This document shows positions 40,324 through 49,613 of a DNA stretch of 64,000 nucleotides, piece by piece. Where the stretch lies: assembly GCF_023073715.1 (NCBI RefSeq), contig NZ_JADPKA010000050.1, forward strand, positions 62,001 to 126,000, given 5' to 3'. Under the pieces are notes generated by a model. It was given only the letters and a program-made list of their open reading frames with translations, had not been told where the DNA came from and did no database searches. The position numbers were made by a program, and so were the translations under genes. The first letter of the stretch is position 1; each line of letters opens with the position of its first letter. Origin of the DNA: Bradyrhizobium sp. 164. Its GTDB lineage: Bacteria; Pseudomonadota; Alphaproteobacteria; Rhizobiales; Xanthobacteraceae.

Positions 40324-43300
40324 TGCCCCAAACCCTGAACCGGTGCCGCGCTGGTGTCGCTGCCGTGATGCGTCAGCGGCTTCATGCCGGTGACGGTGCG
40401 TAGCAGCACATAGAACACCGGCGTCAGGAACAGGCCGAACACGGTGACGCCGATCATGCCGGAGAACACGGCAACGCCCATGGCGCGCCGCATCTCCGAG
40501 CCCGCGCCGGTGGAGAGCACCAGTGGCAGCACACCCATGATGAACGCCATCGACGTCATCAGGATCGGGCGCAGCCGTAGCCGGCTCGCCTCGATCGCGG
40601 CGCGGAGCGGCGTGCGGCCTGCGAACTCGAGCTCGCGCGCGAATTCGACGATCAGGATCGCGTTCTTGGCCGAGAGGCCCACGAGGACGATCAGGCCGAT
40701 CTGGGTGAAGACGTTGTTGTCGCCCTTCGAAATCCAGACCCCGAACATCGCGGCCAGCAGGCCCATCGGCACGATCATGATGATCGAGAGCGGCAAGGTC
40801 AGGCTCTCATAGAGTGCGGCCAGCACCAGGAACACGAGCAGAATGGCCAGCGGAAACACCCAGACGCCGGAATTGCCGGCGATGAACTCCTGATAAGTCA
40901 GATCGGTCCATTCGAAGGCAAAGCCCGGCGGCAGCACTTCCGCGGCGATCCGCGTCGCCGCCTCCTGCGCCTGGCCGGAGGAGAAGCCGGGAGCGGCGGC
41001 CGCATTGATGTCGGAGGACAGGAAGCCGTTGTAGCGGATCGCGCGCTCCGGCCCCGCGCTCTGGCGGATCGTGAGCAGCGCCGACAACGGCACCATGTCG
41101 CCCGAGGACGAGCGCACCTTCAACTGCGTGATGTCGTCGGCGCGAGCGCGGAACGGCGCGTCAGCCTGCACGCGGACGGAATAAGTGCGGCCGAACTTGT
41201 TGAAGTCATTGACGTAGTAGGAACCGAGGTAAATCTGAAGCGTGTTGAACACCTCCGTCACGGGCACGCCCAATTGGAGCGCCTTGGTGCGGTCGATGTC
41301 GGCGAACAGCTGGGGCACGTTGACCTGGAAGCTCGAGAACACGCCGGCGATCTCCGGGGCCTTCTGCATCGCCGCCATGAACGCCTTGGTCGCCTCGTTC
41401 AGCGCCTCATAGCCGAGACCGGCACGGTCCTCGATCTGGAGCTTGAAGCCGCCGATGGTGCCGAGACCATTGACCGGCGGCGGCGGGAACATGGCGATAA
41501 AGGCTTCCTGAATCCCCGCATATTTCTTGTTCAGATCGGCCGCGATGGCGGGGCCGCTGAGCGAAGGGTCCTTGCGCTCGTCGAACGGCTTGAGGGTCGA
41601 GAACACGATGCCGGCATTGGAAGAGTTGGTGAAGCCGGAGATCGACAGGCCCGGGAAGGCGACCGAGCTCTCGACACCGGGCTGGGTCAGCGCGATGTCA
41701 CTCATCTTGCGGATCACCTCTTCGGTGCGGTCGAGGGTGGCACCATCGGGCAGGCGGGCGAAGCCAACCAGATATTGCTTGTCCTGGCCCGGCACGAAGC
41801 CGCTCGGCACCTGCTGAAACAAGAGGGCGGTGAGGCCGACCAGGACCACGTAGAGGCCCATCACCGCGGCCTTGCCCGAGATCACTCTGGTGACGCTGCC
41901 GCTGTAATTCTCCGAGGAGCGCGTAAAACCCTTGTTGAAGCCGCGGAAGAACCAGCCGAGCGTCTTTTCGAGGATCAGCGTCAGCTTGTCTTTCGGTTCG
42001 TTATGGCCTTTCAGCAGCAGCGCCGACAAGGCCGGGGACAGTGTCAGCGAGTTGACCGCGGAGATCACGGTCGAGATCGCGATCGTCAACGCGAACTGCT
42101 TGTAGAACTGCCCGGTCAGGCCGGAGATGAAGGCGAGCGGCACGAACACCGCGACCAGCACCAGCGCGATCGCGATGATCGGGCCGGAGACCTCACGCAT
42201 CGCCTGATAGGTGGCATCGCGCGGCGATAGCCCCGCCTCGATATTGCGCTCGACGTTCTCGACCACGACGATGGCGTCGTCGACGACGATGCCGATCGCG
42301 AGCACCAGGCCAAACAGGCTGAGCGCGTTGATGGAGAAGCCGAACACATGCATCACTGCGAATGTGCCGACGATCGACACCGGCACGGCCAGAAGCGGGA
42401 TGATCGAGGCGCGCCAAGTCTGGAGGAACAGGATCACGACCAGCACCACCAGCGCAATGGCCTCCAGCAGCGTGTGGATGACCGCTTCGATCGACGAGCG
42501 CACGAACTGGGTCGGGTCGTAGACGATCTGATAGGACACGCCCTCGGGCATGTTCTTCTTGATCTCGGCCATGGTGGCGCGGACGTGGTCGGAGATCTCA
42601 AGCGCGTTGGAGCCCGGCGCCTGGAAGATCGGGATCGCGACCGCCTGCTTGTTGTCGAGCAGCGAGCGCAGCCCGTATTCGGACGCGCCAAGCTCGATGC
42701 GAGCGACGTCGCGTAAGCGCACCACTTCACCACGCGCGCCAGTCTTGACCACGATGTCGCCGAACTGTTCTTCGTTCGCGAGCCGCCCTTCGGCATTGAC
42801 GGAGAGCTGGAGATCGATGCCCTTGACGTTCGGGGAGGAGCCGACGACGCCGGCGGCGGCTTCGACGTTCTGCGCCTGGATCGCCCTCACGATGTCGCTC
42901 GCAGTCAGGCCATGCTCGGCGGCCTTCTGCGGATCGACCCAGACCCGCATCGAATAATCGCCGGCACCATAGAGCTGCACGTCGCCAACGCCGTCAATCC
43001 GCGCGAGCCGGTCCTTGACGTTGAGCACCGCGTAGTTGCGCAAATACGTCATGTCGTAGCGGCCGTTCGGCGACAGCAGGTGCACGACCATGGTGAGGTC
43101 GGGCGACGATTTCTTGGTGATGATGCCGAGCTGGCGCACGACGGCGGGCAGGCGCGGTTCGGCCTGCTGCACGCGGTTCTGCACCAGCTGCGTTGCCTTG
43201 TCGGGGTCGGTGCCGAGGCGGAACGTCACCGTCAGCGTCATCGCGCCGTCAGTGGTCGCCTGGCTCGACATGTAGAGCATGTTCTCGACGCCGTTGATCT

Positions 43301-43508
43301 GCTCCTCGATCGGCGTCGCCACCGTCTCCGCGATCACCTTGGGGTTGGCGCCGGGATAGGTCGCGCGTACCACGACGGACGGGGGCACGACATCGGGATA
43401 TTCCGAGATCGGCATCGCGAACAGCGAGATCAGGCCGGCAAGGAAGATCAGGACCGACAGCACGCCGGCAAAAATAGGACGATCGATGAAGAATTTTGAA
43501 AGATTCAT
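40320..43508 (-). CDS. RND multidrug efflux pump, inner-membrane transporter (MexF/AcrB type)
   Basis: A 1062-residue HAE1-family RND protein. N-terminal MNLSKFFIDRPIFAGVL and FAMPISEYPDVVPPSVVVRATYPGA are standard. FGLVLAIGIVVDDAIVVVENVERNIEAG carries the TM4 proton-relay Asp pair. It works as a trimer with the adaptor encoded upstream and an outer-membrane channel (not in the window) and expels drugs or aromatic toxins with proton motive force. A 184-base gap holding a dispersed repeat separates it from the adaptor gene. Confidence 0.95.
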   Translation of the reverse strand: MNLSKFFIDRPIFAGVLSVLIFLAGLISLFAMPISEYPDVVPPSVVVRATYPGANPKVIAETVATPIEEQINGVENMLYMSSQATTDGAMTLTVTFRLGTDPDKATQLVQNRVQQAEPRLPAVVRQLGIITKKSSPDLTMVVHLLSPNGRYDMTYLRNYAVLNVKDRLARIDGVGDVQLYGAGDYSMRVWVDPQKAAEHGLTASDIVRAIQAQNVEAAAGVVGSSPNVKGIDLQLSVNAEGRLANEEQFGDIVVKTGARGEVVRLRDVARIELGASEYGLRSLLDNKQAVAIPIFQAPGSNALEISDHVRATMAEIKKNMPEGVSYQIVYDPTQFVRSSIEAVIHTLLEAIALVVLVVILFLQTWRASIIPLLAVPVSIVGTFAVMHVFGFSINALSLFGLVLAIGIVVDDAIVVVENVERNIEAGLSPRDATYQAMREVSGPIIAIALVLVAVFVPLAFISGLTGQFYKQFALTIAISTVISAVNSLTLSPALSALLLKGHNEPKDKLTLILEKTLGWFFRGFNKGFTRSSENYSGSVTRVISGKAAVMGLYVVLVGLTALLFQQVPSGFVPGQDKQYLVGFARLPDGATLDRTEEVIRKMSDIALTQPGVESSVAFPGLSISGFTNSSNAGIVFSTLKPFDERKDPSLSGPAIAADLNKKYAGIQEAFIAMFPPPPVNGLGTIGGFKLQIEDRAGLGYEALNEATKAFMAAMQKAPEIAGVFSSFQVNVPQLFADIDRTKALQLGVPVTEVFNTLQIYLGSYYVNDFNKFGRTYSVRVQADAPFRARADDITQLKVRSSSGDMVPLSALLTIRQSAGPERAIRYNGFLSSDINAAAAPGFSSGQAQEAATRIAAEVLPPGFAFEWTDLTYQEFIAGNSGVWVFPLAILLVFLVLAALYESLTLPLSIIMIVPMGLLAAMFGVWISKGDNNVFTQIGLIVLVGLSAKNAILIVEFARELEFAGRTPLRAAIEASRLRLRPILMTSMAFIMGVLPLVLSTGAGSEMRRAMGVAVFSGMIGVTVFGLFLTPVFYVLLRTVTGMKPLTHHGSDTSAAPVQGLGH

Positions 43509-43554
43509 GGCTTTGCCCCTGGGCAATGTCTTCCCGCGTCTCCGACCCCCTCCG

Positions 43555-43687
43555 CCGTCATTCCGGGGCGCGAGCGAAGCCCGCGATCCCGGAATCTGAA
43601 GGTGAGATGGTCGGAGTTTCAAAATGTCGAGATTCTCAGGTGCGCGCGTGCGCACCGTAGTTCGTGCTACGCGCACCCCGGAATGAC
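43555..43687. repeat. Dispersed inverted repeat (CGTCATTCCGGGGC family), second copy
   Basis: CCGTCATTCCGGGGCGCG at the left end is mirrored by CGCGCACCCCGGAATGACAG at the right end. Ends match the element at 6194-6291, with a different interior. It lies between the adaptor and transporter genes of the RND operon, so it may form a large RNA hairpin inside the transcript. Confidence 0.7.
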
Positions 43688-43692
43688 AGACA

Positions 43693-44937
43693 CTAGCGTT
43701 GCACCACGTCCTGGTTGCTGTGGTTGGATGCCTGCTGCGGCCCTCGCGCGCCCATCGCTGCCACCTCCGTCTTGAGCAGGGCGCCGGGACGCACGCGCTG
43801 CAAGCCATTGACGACGACGCGGTCGCCGGGCTTCAGGCCCGAGGTGACGACGCGGAGCCCATCGACGGCGCCGCCGAGCGTGACCGGCCGGTAGACCGCG
43901 CGGCTGTCGTCACCGACCGCCATCACGAACTTCTTGTCCTGGTCGGTGCCGATCGCGCGCTCGTCGATCATGACCAGCGTCTGCTGCTTCGGTTGCCCCA
44001 TGCGCACTCGGGCGAACTGGCCGGGGATGAGACGGCCGTCCTCGTTGGGGAAAACCGCGCGGACGCGGATGGTGCCGCTCTGACCGTTGACCTGGTTGTC
44101 GATCAGCTGGATGTGGCCCTTCGCCGAGAGGCCGCCGGAGGTCGTCATCTCCACCGGGATCTGGTCGAGCTTGCCGCGTTGGCCGGAGCCGTCTGCAATG
44201 GAATTCAGCGCGCGCAGCACCACCTCTTCGTCCGCGTCGAACGAGGCGTAGATCGGATTGACCGAGACCAGCGAGGTCAGCACGGGAGAGGCGGTGCCGG
44301 CGGCGACGAGATTGCCGACCGTGACCTCGATCTTGCCGACGCGGCCGTCCACAGGCGCGCGCACCTCGGTGTAGCCGAGATTGAGCTTTGCGGTCTGCAG
44401 CGTTGCCTCGGCCGCCTTCACGTTGGCAATCGCTTCACGACTGGCATTCTCGCGCTGGTCGTAGTCGCGCCGCGTCACCACGGCGTTGCCGACCAGCTGC
44501 GCGCCGCGCTCGAGCTCGCTCTGGGTAAAGACAACGCGCGCCTTGGCGGCTTCGAGCTGGGCGTTGGCCTTGTCGACCTCCGCCGCGTAAGGCGCCGGAT
44601 CAATCTTGAACAGCACGTCGCCGGCCTTCACCAACGCACCTTCCGTGAAATTGGTCGACAGGATCGCCCCCGCGACGCGGGGGCGCAGCTCGACTCGGTG
44701 GATGGCCTCCAGCCGGCCGGAGAAATCGTCCCACAGCACAGTTTGCCGCGGCTCGATCATCGCGACGGTGACGGAAACGGCTTGTTCGGCTGCGGCCGCC
44801 GGTGCGGTCGCTTGCGCCGCGTGAAAGTAGCGGCCGGTCGCGATCGAGCCGGCGGCGGCGAGGGCGCCTACGATGGCGACGCCACCGAGGAGGCGGCGGA
44901 AACGGCCGGTGCGGGCGGTATTTTGGGAGGGGTGCAT
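43693..44937 (-). CDS. RND efflux periplasmic adaptor subunit (membrane fusion protein)
   Basis: A 414-residue HlyD/AcrA-type adaptor. An N-terminal membrane anchor or signal (about residues 10-30, VAIVGALAAAGSIATG) is followed by the barrel and lipoyl half SVTVAMIEPRQTVLWDDFSGRLEAIHRVELRPRVAGAI, the alpha-hairpin (about 120-190), and LNLGYTEVRAPVDGRVG. It links the RND transporter to the outer-membrane channel. The TetR-type operator lies 15 bases upstream of its start codon. Confidence 0.93.
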   Translation of the reverse strand: MHPSQNTARTGRFRRLLGGVAIVGALAAAGSIATGRYFHAAQATAPAAAAEQAVSVTVAMIEPRQTVLWDDFSGRLEAIHRVELRPRVAGAILSTNFTEGALVKAGDVLFKIDPAPYAAEVDKANAQLEAAKARVVFTQSELERGAQLVGNAVVTRRDYDQRENASREAIANVKAAEATLQTAKLNLGYTEVRAPVDGRVGKIEVTVGNLVAAGTASPVLTSLVSVNPIYASFDADEEVVLRALNSIADGSGQRGKLDQIPVEMTTSGGLSAKGHIQLIDNQVNGQSGTIRVRAVFPNEDGRLIPGQFARVRMGQPKQQTLVMIDERAIGTDQDKKFVMAVGDDSRAVYRPVTLGGAVDGLRVVTSGLKPGDRVVVNGLQRVRPGALLKTEVAAMGARGPQQASNHSNQDVVQR

Positions 44938-44951
44938 TTGCGCGCTCCAGA

Positions 44952-44967
44952 TATGTAGTGTTCACTA
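44952..44967. promoter_or_regulatory. Operator of the RND operon (perfect inverted repeat)
   Basis: TGTAGTG-TT-CACTACA is a perfect 7+2+7 inverted repeat, 15 bases upstream of the adaptor start and 170 bases from the TetR start. A half-site CACTACAG recurs at 45103-45110 near the regulator's own start. It is the expected binding site of the divergent TetR protein. Confidence 0.75.
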
Positions 44968-45136
44968 CAGATGTGGAGCTGGATGCCGCAGTGCAAGATA
45001 CTTATGTATCATTCACGAAGAAAATTGTACGTCGATACCGCGACGATTGGAAGACACAAGAAAAAGAAAGCCAGAACAACTAGATAAGATCAGGCGTTAG
45101 GTCACTACAGGGCGCCAATTCCGAGGAGACAGGCAC

Positions 45137-45739
45137 ATGGGCATGGGACGCCCCCGCGAATTCGACGCCGAGACGGCGTTGGATCAGGCGATGGAAGTGT
45201 TTTGGCGCCATGGTTATGAGGGCGCGACCATTGCCCAGCTCACCGAGGCCATGGGCATCAATCCGCCGAGTCTCTACGCCTGCTTCGGCAACAAGGAAGG
45301 CCTGCTGAAGGCCGCGCTCGACCGCTACACCAAATTGCGCGCCGTCTGGATGGACGAGGTGGTCGCGGCACCCACCGCCCGCGCCGTCGCCGAGCGGATG
45401 CTGATGGGCATCGCCGACAAGCAGACCGATCCGGCGAATCCGCCCGGCTGCCTGCTGGTGCAAGGCGGCATCGCCTGCGGTACGGGCTCCGAGAACGTCC
45501 CGTTCGAGCTCGCCGCCCGCCGCGCCCAGAACGAAGACCAGCTCCACGACCGCTTTGTTCGCGCCAAAGCCGAAGGTGATCTGAAGGAAAGCGCCGATCC
45601 CGCCGCGCTCGCGCGCTACGTCTCCGCCGTCGCGGTCGGCATGGGCGTGATGGCGTCCTCGGGCGCGGAACGCGAGGCGCTGCGGCAGGTGGCAAGTGTC
45701 GCCGTACAGGCGGTCGAGGCGCAGTCGGAGCGAGAGTAG
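45137..45739 (+). CDS. TetR family transcriptional regulator of the RND pump
   Basis: A 200-residue regulator. GRPREFDAETALDQAMEVFWRHGYEGATIAQLTEAMGINPPSLYACFGNKEGLL is the AcrR/NemR-like helix-turn-helix. The C-terminal half has PPGCLLVQGGIACG, typical of the TetR group near redox- or electrophile-responsive repressors. GAGGAGACAGG lies upstream of the ATG. It is divergent from the pump genes, with the palindromic operator between. Confidence 0.92.
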   Translation: MGMGRPREFDAETALDQAMEVFWRHGYEGATIAQLTEAMGINPPSLYACFGNKEGLLKAALDRYTKLRAVWMDEVVAAPTARAVAERMLMGIADKQTDPANPPGCLLVQGGIACGTGSENVPFELAARRAQNEDQLHDRFVRAKAEGDLKESADPAALARYVSAVAVGMGVMASSGAEREALRQVASVAVQAVEAQSERE

Positions 45740-45812
45740 AGGCGAGCGGGACGGCTCTGTGGTGAACGTCGATCTGTCCGCGCGACAGCGAGCGAGATTG
45801 CAGAACGGCCAC

Positions 45813-46397
45813 TTAGCTCAGGTCGTGTAGGTCCTTTCCAAGCGGCGGTGTCAGATGAAACGTCGAGAATACGACTTCTAGCCCTGCCCGTTCCGGTGTG
45901 CAGGCCATGGGCCCCACAAGATAGGAGCTCGCTGCCGGAAACGGTGCTAGCCGCATCAGAGGCCAGTACTTGCCGTCGGCCGAAACTTGCAAACGAAGGA
46001 CGCCGTTGGCGACGGTCGCGCGCACCCAAAAATCGCCAGCATCATGCTCATAGGATGCCGTGGCCCAGTCCGATCGCTCGTTGGTTAACACGCTCGCGAG
46101 CATGGCGCGGTCGTCCGAGAGTTCGATCCCGGCCTTGACCCAATGCTCCGCGTCGACGCGCACCATGATGCCCGCCTGATCGTAGAGCGCCTGGAAGTCG
46201 CCCTGAACGCGTAAACTGGCGGTGAATGCTTCGCCGGTTGGAAAGCCCAGGAAATGCCCGCTGTCGCGATTAAAGCCATAGTGGGTCTCGCGCCAGAAGT
46301 CGGTGCCTTTGTCAGTGATGATCTTTAGGCTCTCGCCCTCAGCCGTCCATCGTTCCGGTTCATTCAGCCACACACCGTCGGTTCTGCGGAGAGTCAT
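45813..46397 (-). CDS. DUF1349 domain-containing protein
   Basis: A 194-residue concanavalin-like beta-sandwich protein: DKGTDFWRETHYGFNRDSGHFLG near residue 33, QAGIMVRVDAEHWVKAGIELSD in the middle, and a C-terminal VFSTFHLTPPLG strand. The family includes fungal 'regulation of enolase 1' homologues and probably binds carbohydrate. ATG 46397 starts the recognised domain; the longer frame to 46640 adds a low-quality extension. Confidence 0.85.
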   Translation of the reverse strand: MTLRRTDGVWLNEPERWTAEGESLKIITDKGTDFWRETHYGFNRDSGHFLGFPTGEAFTASLRVQGDFQALYDQAGIMVRVDAEHWVKAGIELSDDRAMLASVLTNERSDWATASYEHDAGDFWVRATVANGVLRLQVSADGKYWPLMRLAPFPAASSYLVGPMACTPERAGLEVVFSTFHLTPPLGKDLHDLS

Positions 46398-46797
46398 CTC
46401 TAACCTCGATTGCCGACGCCTGCCGGACTCAATCCATCTGCCGGACAAGCGTGGCGTTGTGCAAACCGAGATCGAGCGCGGATTAAATGCGCTGCCTCGC
46501 GTCTTCGACAATTGACCTGATGTCGAAGCGCGCGCGTTCGAAGCGGCGATGCCTTCCGAAACGTTAACGGCGTCGGCGCGATGTCGGATTTCACGATCGG
46601 CGATCATGCAAGTCTGTGCCTGTTTTGCCCGACGAGTCAAATGGCCTGGCTGAACGCTTCGGCCTGAAATTCATCAATGATTTGTACTGTGCATGGGGTT
46701 GTTTTCGCGTTTTTTGTTCTGAGCCCTCCGGCCACGGCATCAGCGGTCAAGTCTCCGCATGGATACGGTAACTCCTAAGGGTTTTTACACACAGTTC
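46398..46797. other. Intergenic stretch without a supported gene
   Basis: Open frames here are short, lack ribosome sites or run opposite better-supported features. The only distinctive feature is the sigma-54 promoter at its right edge. An AT-richer patch around 46670-46720 may hold upstream activator sites, but none is recognised. Confidence 0.4.
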
Positions 46798-46812
46798 TGG
46801 CACGCTCCGTGC
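46798..46812 (+). promoter_or_regulatory. Sigma-54 (RpoN) -24/-12 promoter upstream of the guanine deaminase gene
   Basis: TGGCAC-N5-GTGC matches TGGCAC-N5-TTGC with one change at a weak position and keeps the essential GG (-24) and GC (-12). It lies 86 bases before the small frame at 46893 and about 390 bases before the guanine deaminase start. RpoN with NtrC commonly drives nitrogen-scavenging genes such as purine catabolism. Confidence 0.6.
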
Positions 46813-46892
46813 GTCAAGATCCGCAACCTGTATCGTCGCCTCTCGTTGCGGGCACGAAAGACGCGGCCGGCGGAGACCGAGGGGCGTGAGCC

Positions 46893-47182
46893 ATGACTGC
46901 ACCTGCTTCCGACGCCGGGCGCGCGAACGGAAGGGTCGTGCCGATCCTGCTGGGCGTCGTGCCGTTCAGCCAAATTCCAAGGACGAGCGCAGCCACGGCC
47001 TGTTCGGCGGTCTCATCAGCGCGCCCTGCCATCTCGCGGTGAGCGGCGCCATGGCGATCGCGGCGGTGCTGCCTGAAGCGACGCAGGCGCCGAGCAATTG
47101 GGTTTATCTCGGCCTCTGCACTGTTGGGGGCACGCTGCCTGCGATCGCGCTGCCCTCAGCGGGCCACGCCACACAGACTTAG
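46893..47182 (+). pseudogene. Possible decayed reading frame between sigma-54 promoter and guanine deaminase gene
   Basis: A frame from ATG 46893, just after GGCGTGAGCC, reads 49 residues containing VVPILLGVVPFSQI, then stops at 47043. An overlapping frame continues with a hydrophobic C-terminal half (HLAVSGAMAIAAVLPE and NWVYLGLCTVGG) to 47182. Together they may be one frameshifted membrane protein, but I recognise no family. It could also be an untranslated leader. Confidence 0.25.
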
Positions 47183-47198
47183 AGGAAGGAACCAAATC

Positions 47199-48596
47199 AT
47201 GACCTCCGTCGGTATTCGCGGCACGTTCTTCGACTTCGTCGACGATCCCTGGAGGCACATCGGCAACGAGCAGGCCGCCGCGCGCTTTCACCAGGACGGC
47301 CTCATGGTCGTCACCGACGGCGTCATCAAGGCGTTCGGCCCGTATGACAAGATTGCCGCCGCGCATCCGGGCGTGCAGATCACCCATATCGAGGACCGCA
47401 TCATCGTCCCGGGCTTCATCGACGGCCACATCCATCTGCCGCAGACCCGGGTGCTCGGCGCCTATGGCGAACAACTGCTGCCGTGGCTGCAGATGTGGAT
47501 CTATCCGGAAGAGCTCAAATACAAGGACCGCAACTATGCCCGCGAGGGCGTGAAGCGCTTCCTCGATGCGCTGCTGGCCTCCGGCACCACGACGTGCCAG
47601 GCGTTCACGAGCTCGTCGCCAGTGTCGACCGAGGAGCTGTTCGAGGAGGCAGCCCGCCGCAACATGCGTGTGATCGCGGGCCTCACCGGCATCGATCGCA
47701 ACGCCCGGGCTGACTATGTCGACACGCCCGAGAACTTCTATCGCGACAGCAAGCGGCTGATCGCGCAGTACCACAACAAGGGCCGCAACCTCTATGCCAT
47801 CACGCCGCGCTTTGCCTTCGGTGCCTCGCCGGAGCTGCTGAAAGCGTGTCAGCGCCTCAAGCATGAGCATCCGGACTGCTGGGTCAACACCCACATCTCC
47901 GAGAACCCGGCCGAATGCAGCGGCGTGCTCGTCGAGCACCCGGACTGTCAGGATTATCTCGGCGTCTACGAGAAGTTCGATCTCGTCGGTCCGAAATTCT
48001 CCGGGGGCCATGGCGTGTACCTCTCGAACAACGAGTTCCGTCGCATGTCGAAGAAGGGCGCCGCGGTGGTGTTCTGCCCGTGCTCGAACCTGTTCCTCGG
48101 CAGCGGCCTGTTCCGCATTGGCCGCGCCACCGATCCGGAGCATCGCGTGAAAATGTCGTTCGGCACCGACGTCGGCGGCGGCAACCGCTTCTCCATGATC
48201 TCCGTGCTCGACGATGCCTACAAGGTCGGCATGTGCAATAACACGCTGCTCGACGGCAGCATTGATCCGGCGCGCAAGGATCTCGCTGAAGCCGAGCGCA
48301 ACAAGCTCTCGCCGTATCGCGGTTTCTGGTCGATCACGCTTGGCGGTGCCGAAGGCCTCTACATCGACGACAAGCTCGGCAATTTCGAACCCGGCAAGGA
48401 GGCTGATTTCGTCGCGCTCGATCCGAACGGCGGGCAAGCCGCGCAGCCCTGGCACCAGTCGCTGATCGCCGAGGGCGGCGGGCCGCGCACGATGGACGAG
48501 GCTGCGAGCATGCTCTTCGCCGTGATGATGGTCGGCGACGATCGCTGCGTCGACGAGACCTGGGTGATGGGCAAGCGTCTCTACAAGAAGAGCTGA
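47199..48596 (+). CDS. guaD: Guanine deaminase
   Basis: A 465-residue amidohydrolase. The metal motif PGFIDGHIHLPQTR has His77 and His79. The guanine deaminase-specific GAYGEQLLPWLQMWIYPEE follows, then VNTHISENPAE, GHGVYLSNNEFRRM, and the late catalytic FGTDVGGGNRFSM. It converts guanine to xanthine and ammonia. AGAGGAAGGA is 7 bases before the ATG. The sigma-54 element upstream suggests nitrogen-limitation control. The following gene starts 11 bases after its stop. Confidence 0.95.
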   Translation: MTSVGIRGTFFDFVDDPWRHIGNEQAAARFHQDGLMVVTDGVIKAFGPYDKIAAAHPGVQITHIEDRIIVPGFIDGHIHLPQTRVLGAYGEQLLPWLQMWIYPEELKYKDRNYAREGVKRFLDALLASGTTTCQAFTSSSPVSTEELFEEAARRNMRVIAGLTGIDRNARADYVDTPENFYRDSKRLIAQYHNKGRNLYAITPRFAFGASPELLKACQRLKHEHPDCWVNTHISENPAECSGVLVEHPDCQDYLGVYEKFDLVGPKFSGGHGVYLSNNEFRRMSKKGAAVVFCPCSNLFLGSGLFRIGRATDPEHRVKMSFGTDVGGGNRFSMISVLDDAYKVGMCNNTLLDGSIDPARKDLAEAERNKLSPYRGFWSITLGGAEGLYIDDKLGNFEPGKEADFVALDPNGGQAAQPWHQSLIAEGGGPRTMDEAASMLFAVMMVGDDRCVDETWVMGKRLYKKS

Positions 48597-48607
48597 GGCG
48601 GCTGCTC

Positions 48608-49585
48608 ATGAGCGCATCTCCTGATACGGCCGGACAGCCGGTCGCCCTCGTCATCCAGCGCCGCATCGCCGACGACGGCTTCGCCGCGTTCGCGCGGTGG
48701 AACGGCGAGGTCGGCGACGTGCTCAAGGCCTGGCCCGGCTTCCTCAGCCAGGAGGTGGTGCCGCCGCAACCGCCGGCGCATGTCGACTGGGTGACGATCC
48801 TGCGCTTCGCGAGCCCGGCGGCAGCCCGCGCCTGGCTTCAGAGCGATGTGCGGGCGCGGCTCATCGCGGAGGTGCAGCGCTTCTTCGTCGGTTCGGAGGA
48901 TGTCCACATCCTGCCCGACACCGGCGTGCCGCGCGAGAGCGCAGTCTCTGCCGTGATCTCTTTCAAGGTGCCGGACGGACTCGAGGACGCCTTCCTCAAA
49001 TGGCAGCAGCGCATTCAGGCCGCGGAGGCCGAGTTCAAGGGATTTTTGCGCCACAAGATCGAGCGACCGATTCCGGGCCTGCACGACGAATGGATCATCA
49101 TCCTGTCGTTCGACTGTGATGCCAACCTCAATGCGTGGCTGGACTCGCCGTTGCGGCAGTCGCTGCTGAGGGAAGGCGAGCGCTTCAACGCCGGCATGAG
49201 CGTGAAGCGGGCGAGCTACGGCTTCAATTTCTGGTTCCCGGCCGGCAAGGCGGCGGAGCAAGGACCTGGCCTGATCTGGAAGAGCAATCTCATCGTCCTT
49301 CTGGTGCTCTATCCCGTCGTCTACCTCTGGGGCTACTTCATCAGCGCGCCGTTGATCGACAGCCACGGCGTGCCGGTCTGGCTGTCGCTCTTCGTCGGCA
49401 ATCTCGTCAGCACCCAGCTGCTCGGCTGGTGGCTGGTGCCCGCCGCCTTCAAGGCGCTCGATTGGTGGATCGCGCCGAAGGCGAGGATCGGACGCCAGAT
49501 CGCAGGATACGCACTCCTCGCCGCGCTCTATGCCGCGTCGATGGGCTTGTACGCGCTGCTGCTCGCATGGCATTGGGGGCGGTGA
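48608..49585 (+). CDS. Tandem antibiotic-biosynthesis-monooxygenase (ABM) domain membrane protein
   Basis: A 325-residue protein. Two ferredoxin-like ABM repeats occupy about residues 10-100 (VALVIQRRIADDGFAAFARWNGEV, DWVTILRFASPAAARAWLQS) and 110-205 (AVISFKVPDGLEDAFLKWQQRIQ, EWIIILSFDCDANLNAWLDS). About three transmembrane segments follow (IVLLVLYPVVYLWGYF, LSLFVGNLVSTQLLGWWLVPAAF, ALLAALYAASMGLYALLLAW). The reaction is unknown; the arrangement is unusual for the small soluble ABM family. It follows guaD closely and may share its promoter. Confidence 0.85.
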   Translation: MSASPDTAGQPVALVIQRRIADDGFAAFARWNGEVGDVLKAWPGFLSQEVVPPQPPAHVDWVTILRFASPAAARAWLQSDVRARLIAEVQRFFVGSEDVHILPDTGVPRESAVSAVISFKVPDGLEDAFLKWQQRIQAAEAEFKGFLRHKIERPIPGLHDEWIIILSFDCDANLNAWLDSPLRQSLLREGERFNAGMSVKRASYGFNFWFPAGKAAEQGPGLIWKSNLIVLLVLYPVVYLWGYFISAPLIDSHGVPVWLSLFVGNLVSTQLLGWWLVPAAFKALDWWIAPKARIGRQIAGYALLAALYAASMGLYALLLAWHWGR

Positions 49586-49613
49586 GACCGTCCACAGCTG
49601 GACACGTGAGACC

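Noticed and set aside
41274..42230. 318-residue plus-strand frame inside the RND gene
   Set aside because: Antisense shadow of a highly conserved RND transporter.
47016..48455. 479-residue minus-strand frame
   Set aside because: Opposite the guanine deaminase gene, which has all catalytic motifs.
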